DNA of 64,000 nt from Methylophaga sp. 42_25_T18 (GCA_002163085.1 MAAJ01000011.1:1-64000), one strand, 5' to 3'. Positions 1-8,392 are shown, counted from the stretch's first letter. The notes: generated by a model from the letters alone, not told the origin. Numbers and translations are program-made.

Positions 1-2
1 GC

Positions 3-140
3 GTGGGCACAGGGCTGGGACTCAGTGTTTCATATTTTATTATCACTGAAAATCATGGTGGCGAAATGACGGTGGAGTCTGAGCTGGGTGTGGGCACCAC
101 ATTTATGATTTCTCTACCCGTGAGTGTTACATCACAGTAA
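3..140 (+). CDS. Sensor histidine kinase, C-terminal fragment (5' cut by window edge)
   Basis: The first 138 bases encode the last 45 residues of a histidine kinase and end at TAA 138-140. The fragment opens with [10 protein letters not shown], the G2 box of a HATPase_c ATP-binding domain, followed by [18 protein letters not shown], which matches the end of that fold. The sensory part, the phospho-accepting His and the N and G1 boxes lie outside the window, so input and partner cannot be told. The next gene starts 350 bases away on the same strand with no regulator between them. Family assignment is firm; function beyond that is unknown. Confidence 0.85.
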   Translation: MGTGLGLSVSYFIITENHGGEMTVESELGVGTTFMISLPVSVTSQ

Positions 141-492
141 TTGTGCTTAGCGATATCGCTAAGCTTTTTGTGGCTGGTCATAAGGGATTGATAAACCAAT
201 GCCCTTAAACGATTTATTTGGCCGATATATAGAATCCAAAGGATAATAAAGTTGAGCCGTAATTTATCCAAGTAAACACAAATACAGGACAAGCGTAAAC
301 GTCCGCTCATGCTGAAATGTCCCAATAATATGGCATGTAGCCGACTGACTGCTTTTGCACGTATGAGGTGTATTACCTGAAAATGGCCTAACTTCGTTTA
401 CTGATTTTGTTGACCATTCTAATATATTGGAACAACACACGAAGGCGTGTAATATGAGATTTTAGCTTTCACTTTTACATTGGGGGTTGATA
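141..492. other. Intergenic region, no gene supported
   Basis: About 350 bases between the kinase fragment and the cupredoxin gene. A reverse-strand open frame (53-325) runs through it, but it overlaps the kinase coding sequence, has no recognisable domain and shows no convincing ribosome site. No tRNA, terminator hairpin or clear promoter was found. Confidence 0.4.
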
Positions 493-957
493 ATGGAAAA
501 AACATTCACCTTATTTGCCGCATTTATTTTATGCGTGTCTCAAGCTTGGTCCGCTGAAGTAGCTGTACCCTCTGCAGATAAACCGCCAGTGGCTGAAGCA
601 GGTCAAGTTCATATTGTTACAGCGCTAGGTTTGAAATTTTCACCGTTAGTTATCGTGATTGCACCTGGAGATACCGTTGCTTGGGAAAAGATGAGTAGCC
701 ATAATACTCAAGCTTTGGAAGGCTTAGTGCCAGAAGGAGTTGAGCTGTGGCAATCAAGTATGAGTGAAAACTTTCAACGCACTTTTACTCAAGAAGGCAT
801 CTATATTTATATATGCACACCTCACATTGGTGCTGGCATGGGCGGTGTGATCATCGTGGGTAAACCGGTGAACCTTGAAGCGATTAAAGCGTCTACGGTC
901 AAGGGTGCGGTTAAGCGAATAGTGAAAAAAGCGATACAAGCTGCCGAAGCAATGTAA
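493..957 (+). CDS. Pseudoazurin-like periplasmic cupredoxin
   Basis: A small secreted blue-copper protein of 154 residues. Residues 1-21 form a signal peptide ending WSA. The copper ligands expected for pseudoazurins are visible: His70 in MSSHN, then Cys108, His111 and Met116 in CTPHIGAGM, the family signature. Such proteins carry electrons in the periplasm, for instance to nitrite or nitrous-oxide reductase or a methylamine system, but no partner is encoded nearby. An alanine- and lysine-rich helix of about 25 residues follows the cupredoxin fold. A TTG six bases upstream is also in frame; the ATG at 493 is preferred because a run of G (482-486) sits six bases before it. A terminator follows at 989-1022. 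Confidence 0.85.
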   Translation: MEKTFTLFAAFILCVSQAWSAEVAVPSADKPPVAEAGQVHIVTALGLKFSPLVIVIAPGDTVAWEKMSSHNTQALEGLVPEGVELWQSSMSENFQRTFTQEGIYIYICTPHIGAGMGGVIIVGKPVNLEAIKASTVKGAVKRIVKKAIQAAEAM

Positions 958-988
958 TTTATTATCAACGTCAAAATATTTAAATTTT

Positions 989-1022
989 AAGCCCTCGATC
1001 CTTATTGTAGGATCGAGGGCTT
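989..1022 (+). terminator. Rho-independent terminator after the cupredoxin gene
   Basis: A perfect 13-bp stem (989-1001 with 1010-1022; arm AAGCCCTCGATCC) around an 8-nt loop, 32 bases after the cupredoxin stop. It ends in only two T before ATTCACTT, so the U tract is weak. It also lies downstream of the convergent reductase gene and may serve both strands. Confidence 0.8.
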
Positions 1023-1131
1023 ATTCACTTTACTCACATTATCTGTGGATAACTCTGTGATTAACATTCTTATAAGACGCTAAGTCGTTCTTGGCTTAGG
1101 TTGATTTTATAATTGGTCAAAAATTGACCAT

Positions 1132-3219
1132 CTATAAGCTTAGCTTAAGTTTTGGCATGCTTTCACCGTCAACGGCTGCTGGCATTGCACAACATAGCAA
1201 CACCTCATTGTCTTCTATAGGTGCAGATACATCCTGAGGATAAGTAACGCTGCCTGACTCTAAGCCCACTTTACATGAGCCACATTGGCCACTGCGGCAA
1301 GCAAATTCGGGCTCAAAACCATGAGATTCAGCAAACTCTAATAAACTGCCATCGCCTTCTGTCCATGACTGTTCAACCTTGGAATCACTGAACTCTATGA
1401 TTGCTTGTGTCGCTACAGGTATTTTTTCAAGTTCATCTGCACTTTCATCAGTAGTTCTTATTAAGGAAGCAGGTCCGAAAGACTCTGCAAATATACGTTT
1501 ATCATCGACTCCTAAATCAGCTAACAAATCATAAGTCGATTGCATAAAACCTGCTGGGCCACAGAAATAAAAGTCATAATCATCGATTGCTAATACTGAT
1601 TGCAAAAACTCTTTGCTTAAACGCCCCTTCTCATGAAAATCTTTGCCCGGTTTTAAATCTTTATTTGTATTTGTTAATAACCAATAGGCATTAAGTGAAT
1701 CAGCAGAGTTATCTGCAAGTTGATTCACTTCATCAAAAAAAGCTCGTTGCGTGTGATCTTTTGCTACATGGATAAAAGTGACTGGCCGTATCCTTCTTGT
1801 GCGTAAGCCTTCTGTCAGCGCATGTCTTACCATCGAGATCATTGGTGTAATGCCTACGCCAGCAGATATCAATACGGCTGGTCGTGTTTCGCTCGTATCA
1901 AAAGTAAATTCACCTGATGGCGCTTTTATTTCTATAACATCACCGATATTAACTTCATCATGTAAATAGTTGGAAACAAGGCCTTTTGTACCATCCTCAT
2001 GCACTTCTCGTTTAACACTGATGCGATATATATCGTCAGCAGGAGCACTTGAAACCGTATAGGTACGTATATGTTGTTGGCCATTAACGGTCACTTGTAA
2101 AGTTAGAAGTTGGCCTGCTTTAAATCGTGGTTGCTGCCCTGATTTTGACTTTAAATGAAAGGATTTAATGACACTGCTTTCTTCCACAATGTCGCTCACT
2201 TGATACTCTTGCCAGTTATTTCTTAAATGTTCTGCCTGTTTAAGTTGTTCAGCTTCTGACCAAGAACCAGTAAGACTGGTATTAGGTGAATATTCTTCTA
2301 ACTTCCACCTAAACGGCAAGGCATTTTTTATCCAACGGCCATGATCAATGGTGAAAGTCCATAAACGCTCAGCACCTTCAAAAAAGGCGGTATCTGGCGA
2401 ATCAAATAACACTTCCACTCGCCCGGTTAATGTAAGCAAATTTCCCGTTTTAAAATCAACAAACAGTAATCCTGCTTTAGGGTTAACAATGAAGTTACCC
2501 AAGGTATTAAAGTGATTGTTACCGGTGTAATCCGGAATGGTGAGTGTTTTATCATTATCTACACGTATAAAACCCGGCTTACCACCTCGATGTGAGGCAT
2601 CTACCCCATCACTGATTTCGCCGGTGCCTTGAGAGACATAACTCGCTACAAAAAACGTATCGCTGTTGCTAATAAATTCCTGTGTATTTTTATCAAACTG
2701 TTCGAATGTTTCCATACTAGAAGCTTGGCGTTGTTCAGGATCTATTTTTTCTAGCTGCCTCTTTTGAATATATTGAGGACAATTACCAAAAGCCTGGTCA
2801 ATTTCTAGCTGCATTTTATTATCAGAATAGTCGGTAATATGTGCGGCTAGGCGATTACGTCTTCTGCTACTTAACTCCACACCTAACAAACCGAGGCGTA
2901 AGTTTTCGTCCTTCGCAAAAGCTAAACTTTCTCTTAAGGGGTCACCTTCGACAGGTAAGGCATTTATTGTTAAGTTTTTTGGTGATGGAGAGGAAATAAA
3001 TCCAGATTCGTTAAAGACAATCGATGCCCAAGGCCAGCCGTCTTTATCTGCATGACCAACAAAGATGAAAGGTAATTGACCGTAAAAATCACGGTGTTGA
3101 TCAGGCATATACTCACGAATTACTTGGCGACCAAAACGTTCCATTTTTTCACGCACACCAAAACGTGTTTGAAGAAGTTGTTCACCTTCATGAAATGGAG
3201 ATTGTTGTGCTGTATTCAT
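1132..3219 (-). CDS. PNPOx-like / ferredoxin-NADP reductase / [2Fe-2S] ferredoxin fusion oxidoreductase
   Basis: A 695-residue, three-part soluble redox protein. Residues 1 to about 320 resemble the flavin-binding pyridoxamine-5'-phosphate-oxidase-like split barrel. Residues about 340-600 are an FNR-type reductase with the FAD motif RTYTVSSAP, a nucleotide-site GVGITPM and a late FCGPAGFM. The last 80 residues are a plant-type ferredoxin with Cys641, Cys646 and Cys649 (CRSGQCGSC) and the fourth ligand at 676 or 677. The architecture implies NAD(P)H electrons passing through FAD and the iron-sulfur centre to the flavin barrel; the substrate is unknown. A strong ribosome site (GAGGGGAG) precedes ATG 3219. 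A 64-aa gene and a GST gene lie just upstream on the same strand, suggesting one operon for redox or electrophile detoxification. Confidence 0.85.
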   Translation of the reverse strand: MNTAQQSPFHEGEQLLQTRFGVREKMERFGRQVIREYMPDQHRDFYGQLPFIFVGHADKDGWPWASIVFNESGFISSPSPKNLTINALPVEGDPLRESLAFAKDENLRLGLLGVELSSRRRNRLAAHITDYSDNKMQLEIDQAFGNCPQYIQKRQLEKIDPEQRQASSMETFEQFDKNTQEFISNSDTFFVASYVSQGTGEISDGVDASHRGGKPGFIRVDNDKTLTIPDYTGNNHFNTLGNFIVNPKAGLLFVDFKTGNLLTLTGRVEVLFDSPDTAFFEGAERLWTFTIDHGRWIKNALPFRWKLEEYSPNTSLTGSWSEAEQLKQAEHLRNNWQEYQVSDIVEESSVIKSFHLKSKSGQQPRFKAGQLLTLQVTVNGQQHIRTYTVSSAPADDIYRISVKREVHEDGTKGLVSNYLHDEVNIGDVIEIKAPSGEFTFDTSETRPAVLISAGVGITPMISMVRHALTEGLRTRRIRPVTFIHVAKDHTQRAFFDEVNQLADNSADSLNAYWLLTNTNKDLKPGKDFHEKGRLSKEFLQSVLAIDDYDFYFCGPAGFMQSTYDLLADLGVDDKRIFAESFGPASLIRTTDESADELEKIPVATQAIIEFSDSKVEQSWTEGDGSLLEFAESHGFEPEFACRSGQCGSCKVGLESGSVTYPQDVSAPIEDNEVLLCCAMPAAVDGESMPKLKLSL

Positions 3220-3267
3220 GAGTCTCCCCTCTTATTCTATTTGTCTAACAACAAGGATTATCACTAC

Positions 3268-3462
3268 CTATGCAGTGATAACCCTGTCATTGATTTCATT
3301 CATGATTTGAGCTGATTCAACCTGTAATTCCATCGATAGAAATGCACTGTCCATATCTATAGATTGAAAAGCGTCGTCTTTAAACTCGATGACATCTCGT
3401 TGATCGTTGTTAATGTGAGCAACATTGTCATCAGCTAGCCAAGTCATAAATTTAGTTGCCAT
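3268..3462 (-). CDS. Small conserved-looking protein of unknown function (64 aa)
   Basis: I do not recognise this 64-residue acidic protein. It has no signal peptide or membrane helix and begins MATKFMTWLADDN. A TTG six codons upstream would lengthen it into the GST gene; the ATG at 3462 is preferred because GAGGGCAG sits at good distance before it. It lies 10 bases after the GST stop and 48 bases before the reductase fusion, all on the reverse strand, so co-transcription is likely. Acidic residues are spread along the chain and there are no cysteines. It could be an accessory subunit or a stand-alone stress protein; no evidence favours either. Confidence 0.6.
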   Translation of the reverse strand: MATKFMTWLADDNVAHINNDQRDVIEFKDDAFQSIDMDSAFLSMELQVESAQIMNEINDRVITA

Positions 3463-3472
3463 TGTTCTGCCC

Positions 3473-4102
3473 TCAAGCAACTTTACACAGGCCGACTTCT
3501 GTCGTTTTCATGGCTACAAAACCTGGCAGTGATTCAATACGCTTGAGCCACTGTTTGATGTTTGTATAGTTATCTAGCGAGACATCGCCTTCAGGCGCAT
3601 GGGCGATATAGCTGTAGTTTGCTATATCTGCAATGGTAGGTTTATTTGTAACTAACCAATCGCGGCCTTGAAGATGATTTTCAAAGATTTCCAATAATGC
3701 ATGTGTTTTGTCGATAACGTCTTGATGATCGATGGGTGAGTTAAACACATTAACCAAACGTGCAGCAGCAGGACCATTAGCTAATGGACCTGCGGAAACA
3801 GATAAAAAGCGTTCAACCTCGGCTGCATCACTAGGTAATGTCGGTAACCACGTTCTGCCTTGATCATATTTCATCGCTAAATAGGTCAGTATTGCGTTTG
3901 AATCTGCAATGGTGTCATCGCCATCTTCTAATACAGGTACTTGGCCAAAGATGTTTTTTGATAAAAACTCGGCTTGTTTATGCTCACCGGTCATAAGATC
4001 TACATCTACGAGTTCTGCACTAAGACCTAATAAAGACAAAAACAACTGTGCTCGATGTGAGTGACCTGAAAGTGGGTGACGATATAATTTTACGTTAGAC
4101 AT
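3473..4102 (-). CDS. Glutathione S-transferase family protein
   Basis: A 209-residue cytosolic GST. The N-terminal thioredoxin-like domain (about 1-80) begins MSNVKLYRHPLSGHSHRAQL and contains the cis-proline motif VPVLED and the SNAI glutathione-contacting turn. The all-helical domain follows, with the N-capping region TIADIANYSYI near residue 158. It would conjugate or reduce electrophiles with glutathione. The first gene of a reverse-strand set with a 64-aa protein and a large flavin/iron-sulfur oxidoreductase, it hints at coupled handling of an oxidised compound. The ribosome site TAGGAA lies six bases before ATG 4102. The GST subclass cannot be set by eye. Confidence 0.9.
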   Translation of the reverse strand: MSNVKLYRHPLSGHSHRAQLFLSLLGLSAELVDVDLMTGEHKQAEFLSKNIFGQVPVLEDGDDTIADSNAILTYLAMKYDQGRTWLPTLPSDAAEVERFLSVSAGPLANGPAAARLVNVFNSPIDHQDVIDKTHALLEIFENHLQGRDWLVTNKPTIADIANYSYIAHAPEGDVSLDNYTNIKQWLKRIESLPGFVAMKTTEVGLCKVA

Positions 4103-4265
4103 AATAATTCCTATTAATTAAGCCAAACCCGTTGTTTGGTATCTACATCATTGCCATTCTCGTGCCAACAAACATAAACCAATAAAAACAAACACATATA
4201 CTGATAACTTGTAATTAACCGTTAATTATCATTACGATATGTCGTGACAATTCTAAATTTCGTAC

Positions 4266-4277
4266 GGGATATATCCC
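4266..4277. promoter_or_regulatory. Palindrome, possible operator between divergent genes
   Basis: A perfect 12-bp palindrome (GGGATATATCCC) in the space between the GST gene and the rightward gene at 4369. Another inverted motif, ACGA-4 bases-TCGT, lies about 30 bases to its left. Position between divergent genes fits an operator, but no regulator is encoded nearby and short palindromes occur by chance. Confidence 0.25.
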
Positions 4278-4368
4278 CGATAGATAAAAGATCGGTGAAC
4301 AAGGCACTAAAAAGATGGTCTGTTAATGTATCCTGCTAGCTACGCGACCTTATTTACGGATAAATACC

Positions 4369-4776
4369 ATGAAATATCTGCTATTTACACTGCTCTTACT
4401 GCCATCTTTTTATGCATCCGCAGCTAATTCAACGTATTCAGGTGACTCGATACAAAAACTCTATCTCGAGATTAGATACCTACATCGAACGGGAGTCGGA
4501 ATCCATCAGAAATATGACCCTAGCGATTTGGTCCAGTTAAAGGCTTGTACCAGTGAACATGGATATATAGGGACTCGAGCTAGATCCGTTGTCGGTATTG
4601 CTAATAGACTCATCCATCCCGCTAAGGAAGACTTCATTAAGACCGCTTGGCAAGCCTATAGCTGCATTAAGTGCAGCAGCCCGATGAGTAGCTGTGAACC
4701 TATTCCTACCGAATTAAAAAAAATCAAAGACATCATGGCAAAAGAGTATCAAGAGCAACAAAATAAGTCGGAATAA
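4369..4776 (+). CDS. Secreted cysteine-containing protein of unknown function
   Basis: A 135-residue protein not recognised as any family. Residues 1-19 are a typical signal peptide ending YASA, so it is probably periplasmic. The mature part has four cysteines, one near residue 64 and a cluster (SCIKCSSPMSSC) around residues 103-113, which could form disulfides. The C-terminus is lysine- and glutamate-rich and probably helical. The ribosome site is weak (ACGGA). The next gene, also for a secreted protein, starts 58 bases downstream on the same strand, so the two may be co-expressed. Confidence 0.7.
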   Translation: MKYLLFTLLLLPSFYASAANSTYSGDSIQKLYLEIRYLHRTGVGIHQKYDPSDLVQLKACTSEHGYIGTRARSVVGIANRLIHPAKEDFIKTAWQAYSCIKCSSPMSSCEPIPTELKKIKDIMAKEYQEQQNKSE

Positions 4777-4834
4777 GACGTGTAGCTTCTGCTAGAATCA
4801 ACTCGACACGCCATTAAAATCAGGACGATATATT

Positions 4835-5437
4835 GTGAACTCAAATCTAGCTAAACTGACCATCCCAGCTTTTATTGCAGTAATGACATTCATATCATCC
4901 AATGTCGCCGCACTCGATCTGAATCTAAGCTTAACTGAAGAATCAGCATTAACCTCACTCACCGATAGTGATTGGGTAATATTAAAAACAAAAGCGAGAT
5001 CAGTCTTAAAAACCAGCTTCGATGGTGAAAACCATGTATGGGAAAATGCAGAGACAGGCAACTCTGGTGTCATTAAAGTTTTATCTACTGAGACTAAGAA
5101 CGATACCTTATGTCGCAATACACAGTTCATTAATACAGCAAACTATTTGACCAGTATTACAACTGTGATGTTATGCCAAACAGATGACGGTAAGTGGTCA
5201 GAAGAAAGCCGACGAATAACAACAACTGATTCGCAAACATCGACTGACACGACAGGCATTAACTCAGATATGTTTAATGATGTGGATGACAGTGCATCAA
5301 CCGAAGTCACCCAAAAAACCTTAAGCCAAACTTCTGAGTTTTGTCGTAATTTAGCTCAGCAAATAGAAGCTTTAAAAGGCAAACCTATCAGACGTAATGC
5401 CGCTGTCGAACAACATAAAGCTGAATGTCGCAGGTAA
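4835..5437 (+). CDS. Secreted protein with 17-kDa surface-antigen-like domain
   Basis: A 200-residue exported protein: signal peptide 1-26 (ending VAA), then a region whose pattern (W-E-N-A-E-T-G-N-S-G near residue 70, a CR motif near 92 and a later C..DDGKW) resembles the RT0821/Lpp0805-type 17-kDa surface-antigen domain. That link is from recalled pattern, not from a search. A low-complexity Ser/Thr/Asp stretch (about 125-160) precedes a C-terminal segment with two cysteines. The start is a GTG at 4835 with AGGAC about nine bases before it. The role is unknown; envelope location is likely. Confidence 0.65.
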   Translation: MNSNLAKLTIPAFIAVMTFISSNVAALDLNLSLTEESALTSLTDSDWVILKTKARSVLKTSFDGENHVWENAETGNSGVIKVLSTETKNDTLCRNTQFINTANYLTSITTVMLCQTDDGKWSEESRRITTTDSQTSTDTTGINSDMFNDVDDSASTEVTQKTLSQTSEFCRNLAQQIEALKGKPIRRNAAVEQHKAECRR

Positions 5438-5503
5438 ACGAGTAAACCCATATTTCAAAAGGATATCTTGCGAAATACTCAATTTCTGCCAAGGAATATT
5501 ACA

Positions 5504-6244
5504 ATGAAAACGGTTGAACAAATCAAATCGGCAATTGAGAATAACGAACTTTATCTCAACTACATGCCCACGATGGATGTGGCTAGTAATAAATGTGTAG
5601 GCGCAGAAGCATTAATCCGTTGGAATCATGATGGCGAGATCATTGCACCCGACGAATTTATTCCCCTTATTGAAAACACATCACTGTCAGGGCTGCTCAC
5701 TTATTGGATTTTTGATGAAGTAGCCAAGGATATGGGTGAATGGCTACACAAACACGAAGGTATTCATATCGGCATCAATATTCCACCAGAAATATTTGGC
5801 CGTGGTGGACTAGAGTATGCCGCGCTCAAATCAGGTTTAATGAAGTTAGCCGATAAAATCATTCTAGAGATTACCGAACGAGGCTTCCCAGATCAACTGG
5901 GTTTAGAAGCCATTAGCTCCGCTCGTTCAAGAGTTAAAATTGCAATCGATGATTTTGGTGCCGGCGATGCTAATTTATTAGAGCTGTCAAAAATGGAAGC
6001 CGACATTATTAAACTGGATAAATTCTTTATTGATCAAATCACCTCGGAAACTGACATCCCCAAAATCGTTAAAGGCTTAGTGGCCTTTGCCAAAGCAATG
6101 GACTTTGAAATCATTGCCGAAGGTGTCGAAACCAAGGTTCAAGCAAAAGTGATAGAACAGTTAGGCGTAGAAATGGCACAAGGCTGGCATTATTCGAAAC
6201 CCCTAACGGCCAAAGACTTTATCGCTTTTCACTTAAACCAATAA
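5504..6244 (+). CDS. Stand-alone EAL-domain c-di-GMP phosphodiesterase
   Basis: A 246-residue protein consisting of a single EAL domain, without GGDEF, PAS or membrane segments. The signature is intact: EAL at residues 35-37, NIPPEIF, EITERG, the metal-binding IDDFGAG, the catalytic-lysine region IIKLDKFF and IAEGVET. It should therefore hydrolyse c-di-GMP to pGpG in the cytoplasm. A TTG at 5468 is in frame upstream, but ATG 5504 has AAGGA at good spacing. The nearest other c-di-GMP-linked gene is the PilZ protein at 32.6 kb. What controls its activity is not visible. Confidence 0.9.
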   Translation: MKTVEQIKSAIENNELYLNYMPTMDVASNKCVGAEALIRWNHDGEIIAPDEFIPLIENTSLSGLLTYWIFDEVAKDMGEWLHKHEGIHIGINIPPEIFGRGGLEYAALKSGLMKLADKIILEITERGFPDQLGLEAISSARSRVKIAIDDFGAGDANLLELSKMEADIIKLDKFFIDQITSETDIPKIVKGLVAFAKAMDFEIIAEGVETKVQAKVIEQLGVEMAQGWHYSKPLTAKDFIAFHLNQ

Positions 6245-6252
6245 GTTCAAAA

Positions 6253-6393
6253 CTAGCCTATATTGTCTGCTTTGTGCGGTGACCTCAACTGGACGCCCGC
6301 TTGAATAAAGTGATCATTAAAACCACTATATTCAATGCCAAACTCAGTCTTATAGTCCCTTTGGCTATTGCGTAGCTCTAGCCCGCCATCAAG
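6253..6393 (-). pseudogene. Possible C-terminal remnant of a decayed gene
   Basis: Reading the reverse strand from 6393 to the stop at 6253-6255 gives 46 protein-like codons, including EFGIEYSGFNDHFIQAG, with no start codon. The preceding in-frame codon is TAG, and before it the frame continues for about 15 more codons before another stop. The composition looks like a beta-strand segment of an outer-membrane or secreted protein, but no family is recognised. It could be chance; a translated search would decide. Confidence 0.25.
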
Positions 6394-6633
6394 CTAGGCG
6401 TCTGAATACTCAGAGCAAAGAAAATTATGTACAGCTTAAATTCATGATGAGACATTTAAATTAACCTCTCATTGCTGTTTACGTATCCGTGTACAGCTTT
6501 CTTGTTCCAGAATTTAGTATTACATAAAAATACAATTTAATATTAACAGCTTACGCGTTCACAAAATATTAGCTCATGATAAATTAGCCAGAACCACCTA
6601 AAGTTATCATCTAATACAGGCCCAGACCTAGTC

Positions 6634-6685
6634 AAAGATAAAGATAAAGATAAAGATAAAGATAAAGATAAAGATAAAGATAAAG
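6634..6685. repeat. Hexanucleotide tandem repeat (AAAGAT, about 8.7 copies)
   Basis: Fifty-two bases of uninterrupted AAAGAT units, lying 103 bases before the GTG start of the pilin gene at 6789. The unit count could vary through strand slippage and change spacing between promoter elements of that gene. The repeat is non-coding as far as can be seen. Purine-rich repeats of this kind upstream of surface-structure genes are a known mode of phase variation in other bacteria. Confidence 0.9.
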
Positions 6686-6788
6686 GACATAGTTTATTCA
6701 GCTTAGCTTCAAAGCTGCTAGTTGATTATTTGCTACACTGTAACCTTAGGTCCCACAATAAATTTGTTACCAATAGGCTGCTTTAACT

Positions 6789-7310
6789 GTGAACAGGGAA
6801 AAAGGCTTTACCTTAATTGAATTAATTCTTGTTATTGTTATTTTAGGAATACTGGCAGCTACAGCAATACCAAAATTCAGTAATCTAACGAGAGATGCAA
6901 AGGTTGCTAAACTTGCGGGTATGCAAGGGGCTGTGCGTAGTGGAACTACGATGATTTACTCCAAAGCGGTAATACAGGGGAAAATATCAGGCGATGAGAC
7001 TATTACACTAGATGGCGCTTCTATTTCTTTGCATAGTGGTTACCCTATAGGACATTGGGCCTTCGGCTTTAGCCACACAGTAAATTTAGAAGGGCTTACT
7101 TACACTAGTGGAGATGATGTATGCACGAGTGAATGGTGTGGCCGAGGAAATCAAACAAGCATCCCTAGTGGAAAAACAACTCTATCACCCGGTATGATAG
7201 GTAAAATCTATACCAAGGGCTATCGCTATAGTAATCAGTGTGGTGTTTATTATATTAATCATGCCAATGGAACCGTGCCAGAGATTGGCTTAGAAACCGA
7301 TGACTGTTAA
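6789..7310 (+). CDS. Type IV pilin / MSHA-like major pilin
   Basis: A 173-residue prepilin with the class III signal MNREKG|FTLIEL, cleaved before Phe7 by prepilin peptidase with methylation of the new N-terminus. A hydrophobic helix (residues 7-27) packs in the pilus core. The globular part contains cysteines around residues 113, 118, 152 and 173; the last two could form the C-terminal D-loop disulfide. Architecture resembles MSHA pilins or minor pseudopilins. It stands alone: no assembly ATPase, platform protein or peptidase is in the window. The start is GTG 6789, forced by the signal sequence, with only a weak AGG upstream. A tandem repeat precedes it. Confidence 0.85.
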   Translation: MNREKGFTLIELILVIVILGILAATAIPKFSNLTRDAKVAKLAGMQGAVRSGTTMIYSKAVIQGKISGDETITLDGASISLHSGYPIGHWAFGFSHTVNLEGLTYTSGDDVCTSEWCGRGNQTSIPSGKTTLSPGMIGKIYTKGYRYSNQCGVYYINHANGTVPEIGLETDDC

Positions 7311-7511
7311 TAAGAGCCTATGCTGAAGAGTCTGGACATCAAGTAATAACCGCTAGTTATACTCACCACTTTGTACGGTCAACAGAATCACTACATGAAA
7401 TAAGGCCATTCCCCCGTAGTTTGCCCACTTATTTAGTCGTGATTTATTTCCCAACTTTTCACGAATTAATTAATGCCGCTTTGGGTCGATTGCAGTCAAA
7501 TCAAACATGGC

Positions 7512-7910
7512 TTAATACCTAAAGTGTACGGATACGTCTCTAGCCGAATTAAAAGCAATCACAACTGCTGCGTCACTTCCTACTTTAATATTTTCTGGTA
7601 CTTCGCCATACAAGGGCCCCACTTTTTGGGGCTTGCCATTATGTTCCCATGAAATAAATACTGGGTTGCCTTGGTAAGTTTTACTTTTGAACGTTGTCGA
7701 GCATGAGCGTCCTCGTAAAACTAGACCACAAGAAGCATATGCACCTGTTTGTTCTACTTTTATTTTTACATTATTTAAATCTGATGATGAGTGATTTTCT
7801 ATCATCAATGTATTGATAGTTAATGTCTCCTTAACCAGTGCTGTTGCAACACAAGCAGCTAAAAACACTGTACAAATCACGACACCTATGTTCAAAAGTT
7901 TTTGATGCAA
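7512..7910 (-). CDS. Predicted lipoprotein of unknown function
   Basis: A 132-residue exported protein with a lipobox (FLAAC, Cys20) after a hydrophobic signal segment, so it should be lipidated. Ala at +2 predicts outer-membrane sorting. The mature part looks all-beta, with two cysteines about eight residues apart (SCGLVLRGRSC) that may pair. The start is a TTG at 7910 with GGAG six bases upstream. It lies 15 bases after the STAS-like gene on the same strand and is probably co-transcribed with it. No family was recognised. Confidence 0.65.
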   Translation of the reverse strand: MHQKLLNIGVVICTVFLAACVATALVKETLTINTLMIENHSSSDLNNVKIKVEQTGAYASCGLVLRGRSCSTTFKSKTYQGNPVFISWEHNGKPQKVGPLYGEVPENIKVGSDAAVVIAFNSARDVSVHFRY

Positions 7911-7925
7911 AATAAGCTCCGTTAT

Positions 7926-8288
7926 CTAATCAGTCATCAACCATATTCTGGCAAAGTCTTCTTTTTCTGGTGTGAAATGTTCTATTGGAAATTTGCGTAG
8001 GCCTTTTAACGTAAACATGGCTGCTAAATCTTTCCACTCTGGGTTACACACGATTGCCATCTTTTTGGTAAAAGGATCATTTCGCTCTTGATATGACAGA
8101 TCACTCCAGTCACCATCATTGTCCCAGCCAGCAAAATCATCTGACACTATCGCCAATAATTTAGCATTGCCCATTTGAATATACGGCTCGGCTTCTTGCT
8201 GAACTTCATCAAAATCAGCCTTACTTAATAAGCCAGAGACGTAAAATACAATAAGCGCATCTTCTTCATAACTCATCCGGATAGCCAT
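7926..8288 (-). CDS. SpoIIAA/STAS-like protein
   Basis: A 120-residue cytosolic protein resembling the SpoIIAA-like (DUF3478/STAS-fold) family: an N-terminal strand region (DALIVFYVSGLLSKADFDEV), an aspartate-rich middle and a C-terminal helix with FTPEKEDFARIW. These proteins are small regulatory or lipid-binding folds with no settled role. The ATG at 8288 is chosen over the in-frame TTG four codons earlier because GGAGGG precedes it. A terminator at 8305-8340 separates it from the upstream SYLF gene, so it needs its own promoter. Confidence 0.7.
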   Translation of the reverse strand: MAIRMSYEEDALIVFYVSGLLSKADFDEVQQEAEPYIQMGNAKLLAIVSDDFAGWDNDGDWSDLSYQERNDPFTKKMAIVCNPEWKDLAAMFTLKGLRKFPIEHFTPEKEDFARIWLMTD

Positions 8289-8304
8289 ATTCCCTCCCAA
8301 TCAT

Positions 8305-8340
8305 CTAAAAAAGGCTTAACTTGGAAACAAGCTAAGCCTT
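8305..8340 (-). terminator. Rho-independent terminator after the SYLF-domain gene
   Basis: On the reverse strand a 13-bp stem (AAGGCTTAGCTTG with its partner, one G-U pair) around a 4-nt loop is followed by a run of T. It lies about 50 bases after the stop of the gene at 8393 and just before the next gene. Confidence 0.85.
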
Positions 8341-8392
8341 CAACATTACTAATGTACATCCCTATTAACTTGGTGATATTAGGAGATAAACA

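Noticed and set aside
53..325. Reverse-strand 90-codon frame over the kinase tail
   Set aside because: It overlaps certain coding sequence, has no ribosome site and no recognisable domain.
6634..6685. Hexamer run considered as CRISPR
   Set aside because: There are no spacers; it is a simple tandem repeat. No CRISPR array was found in the window.
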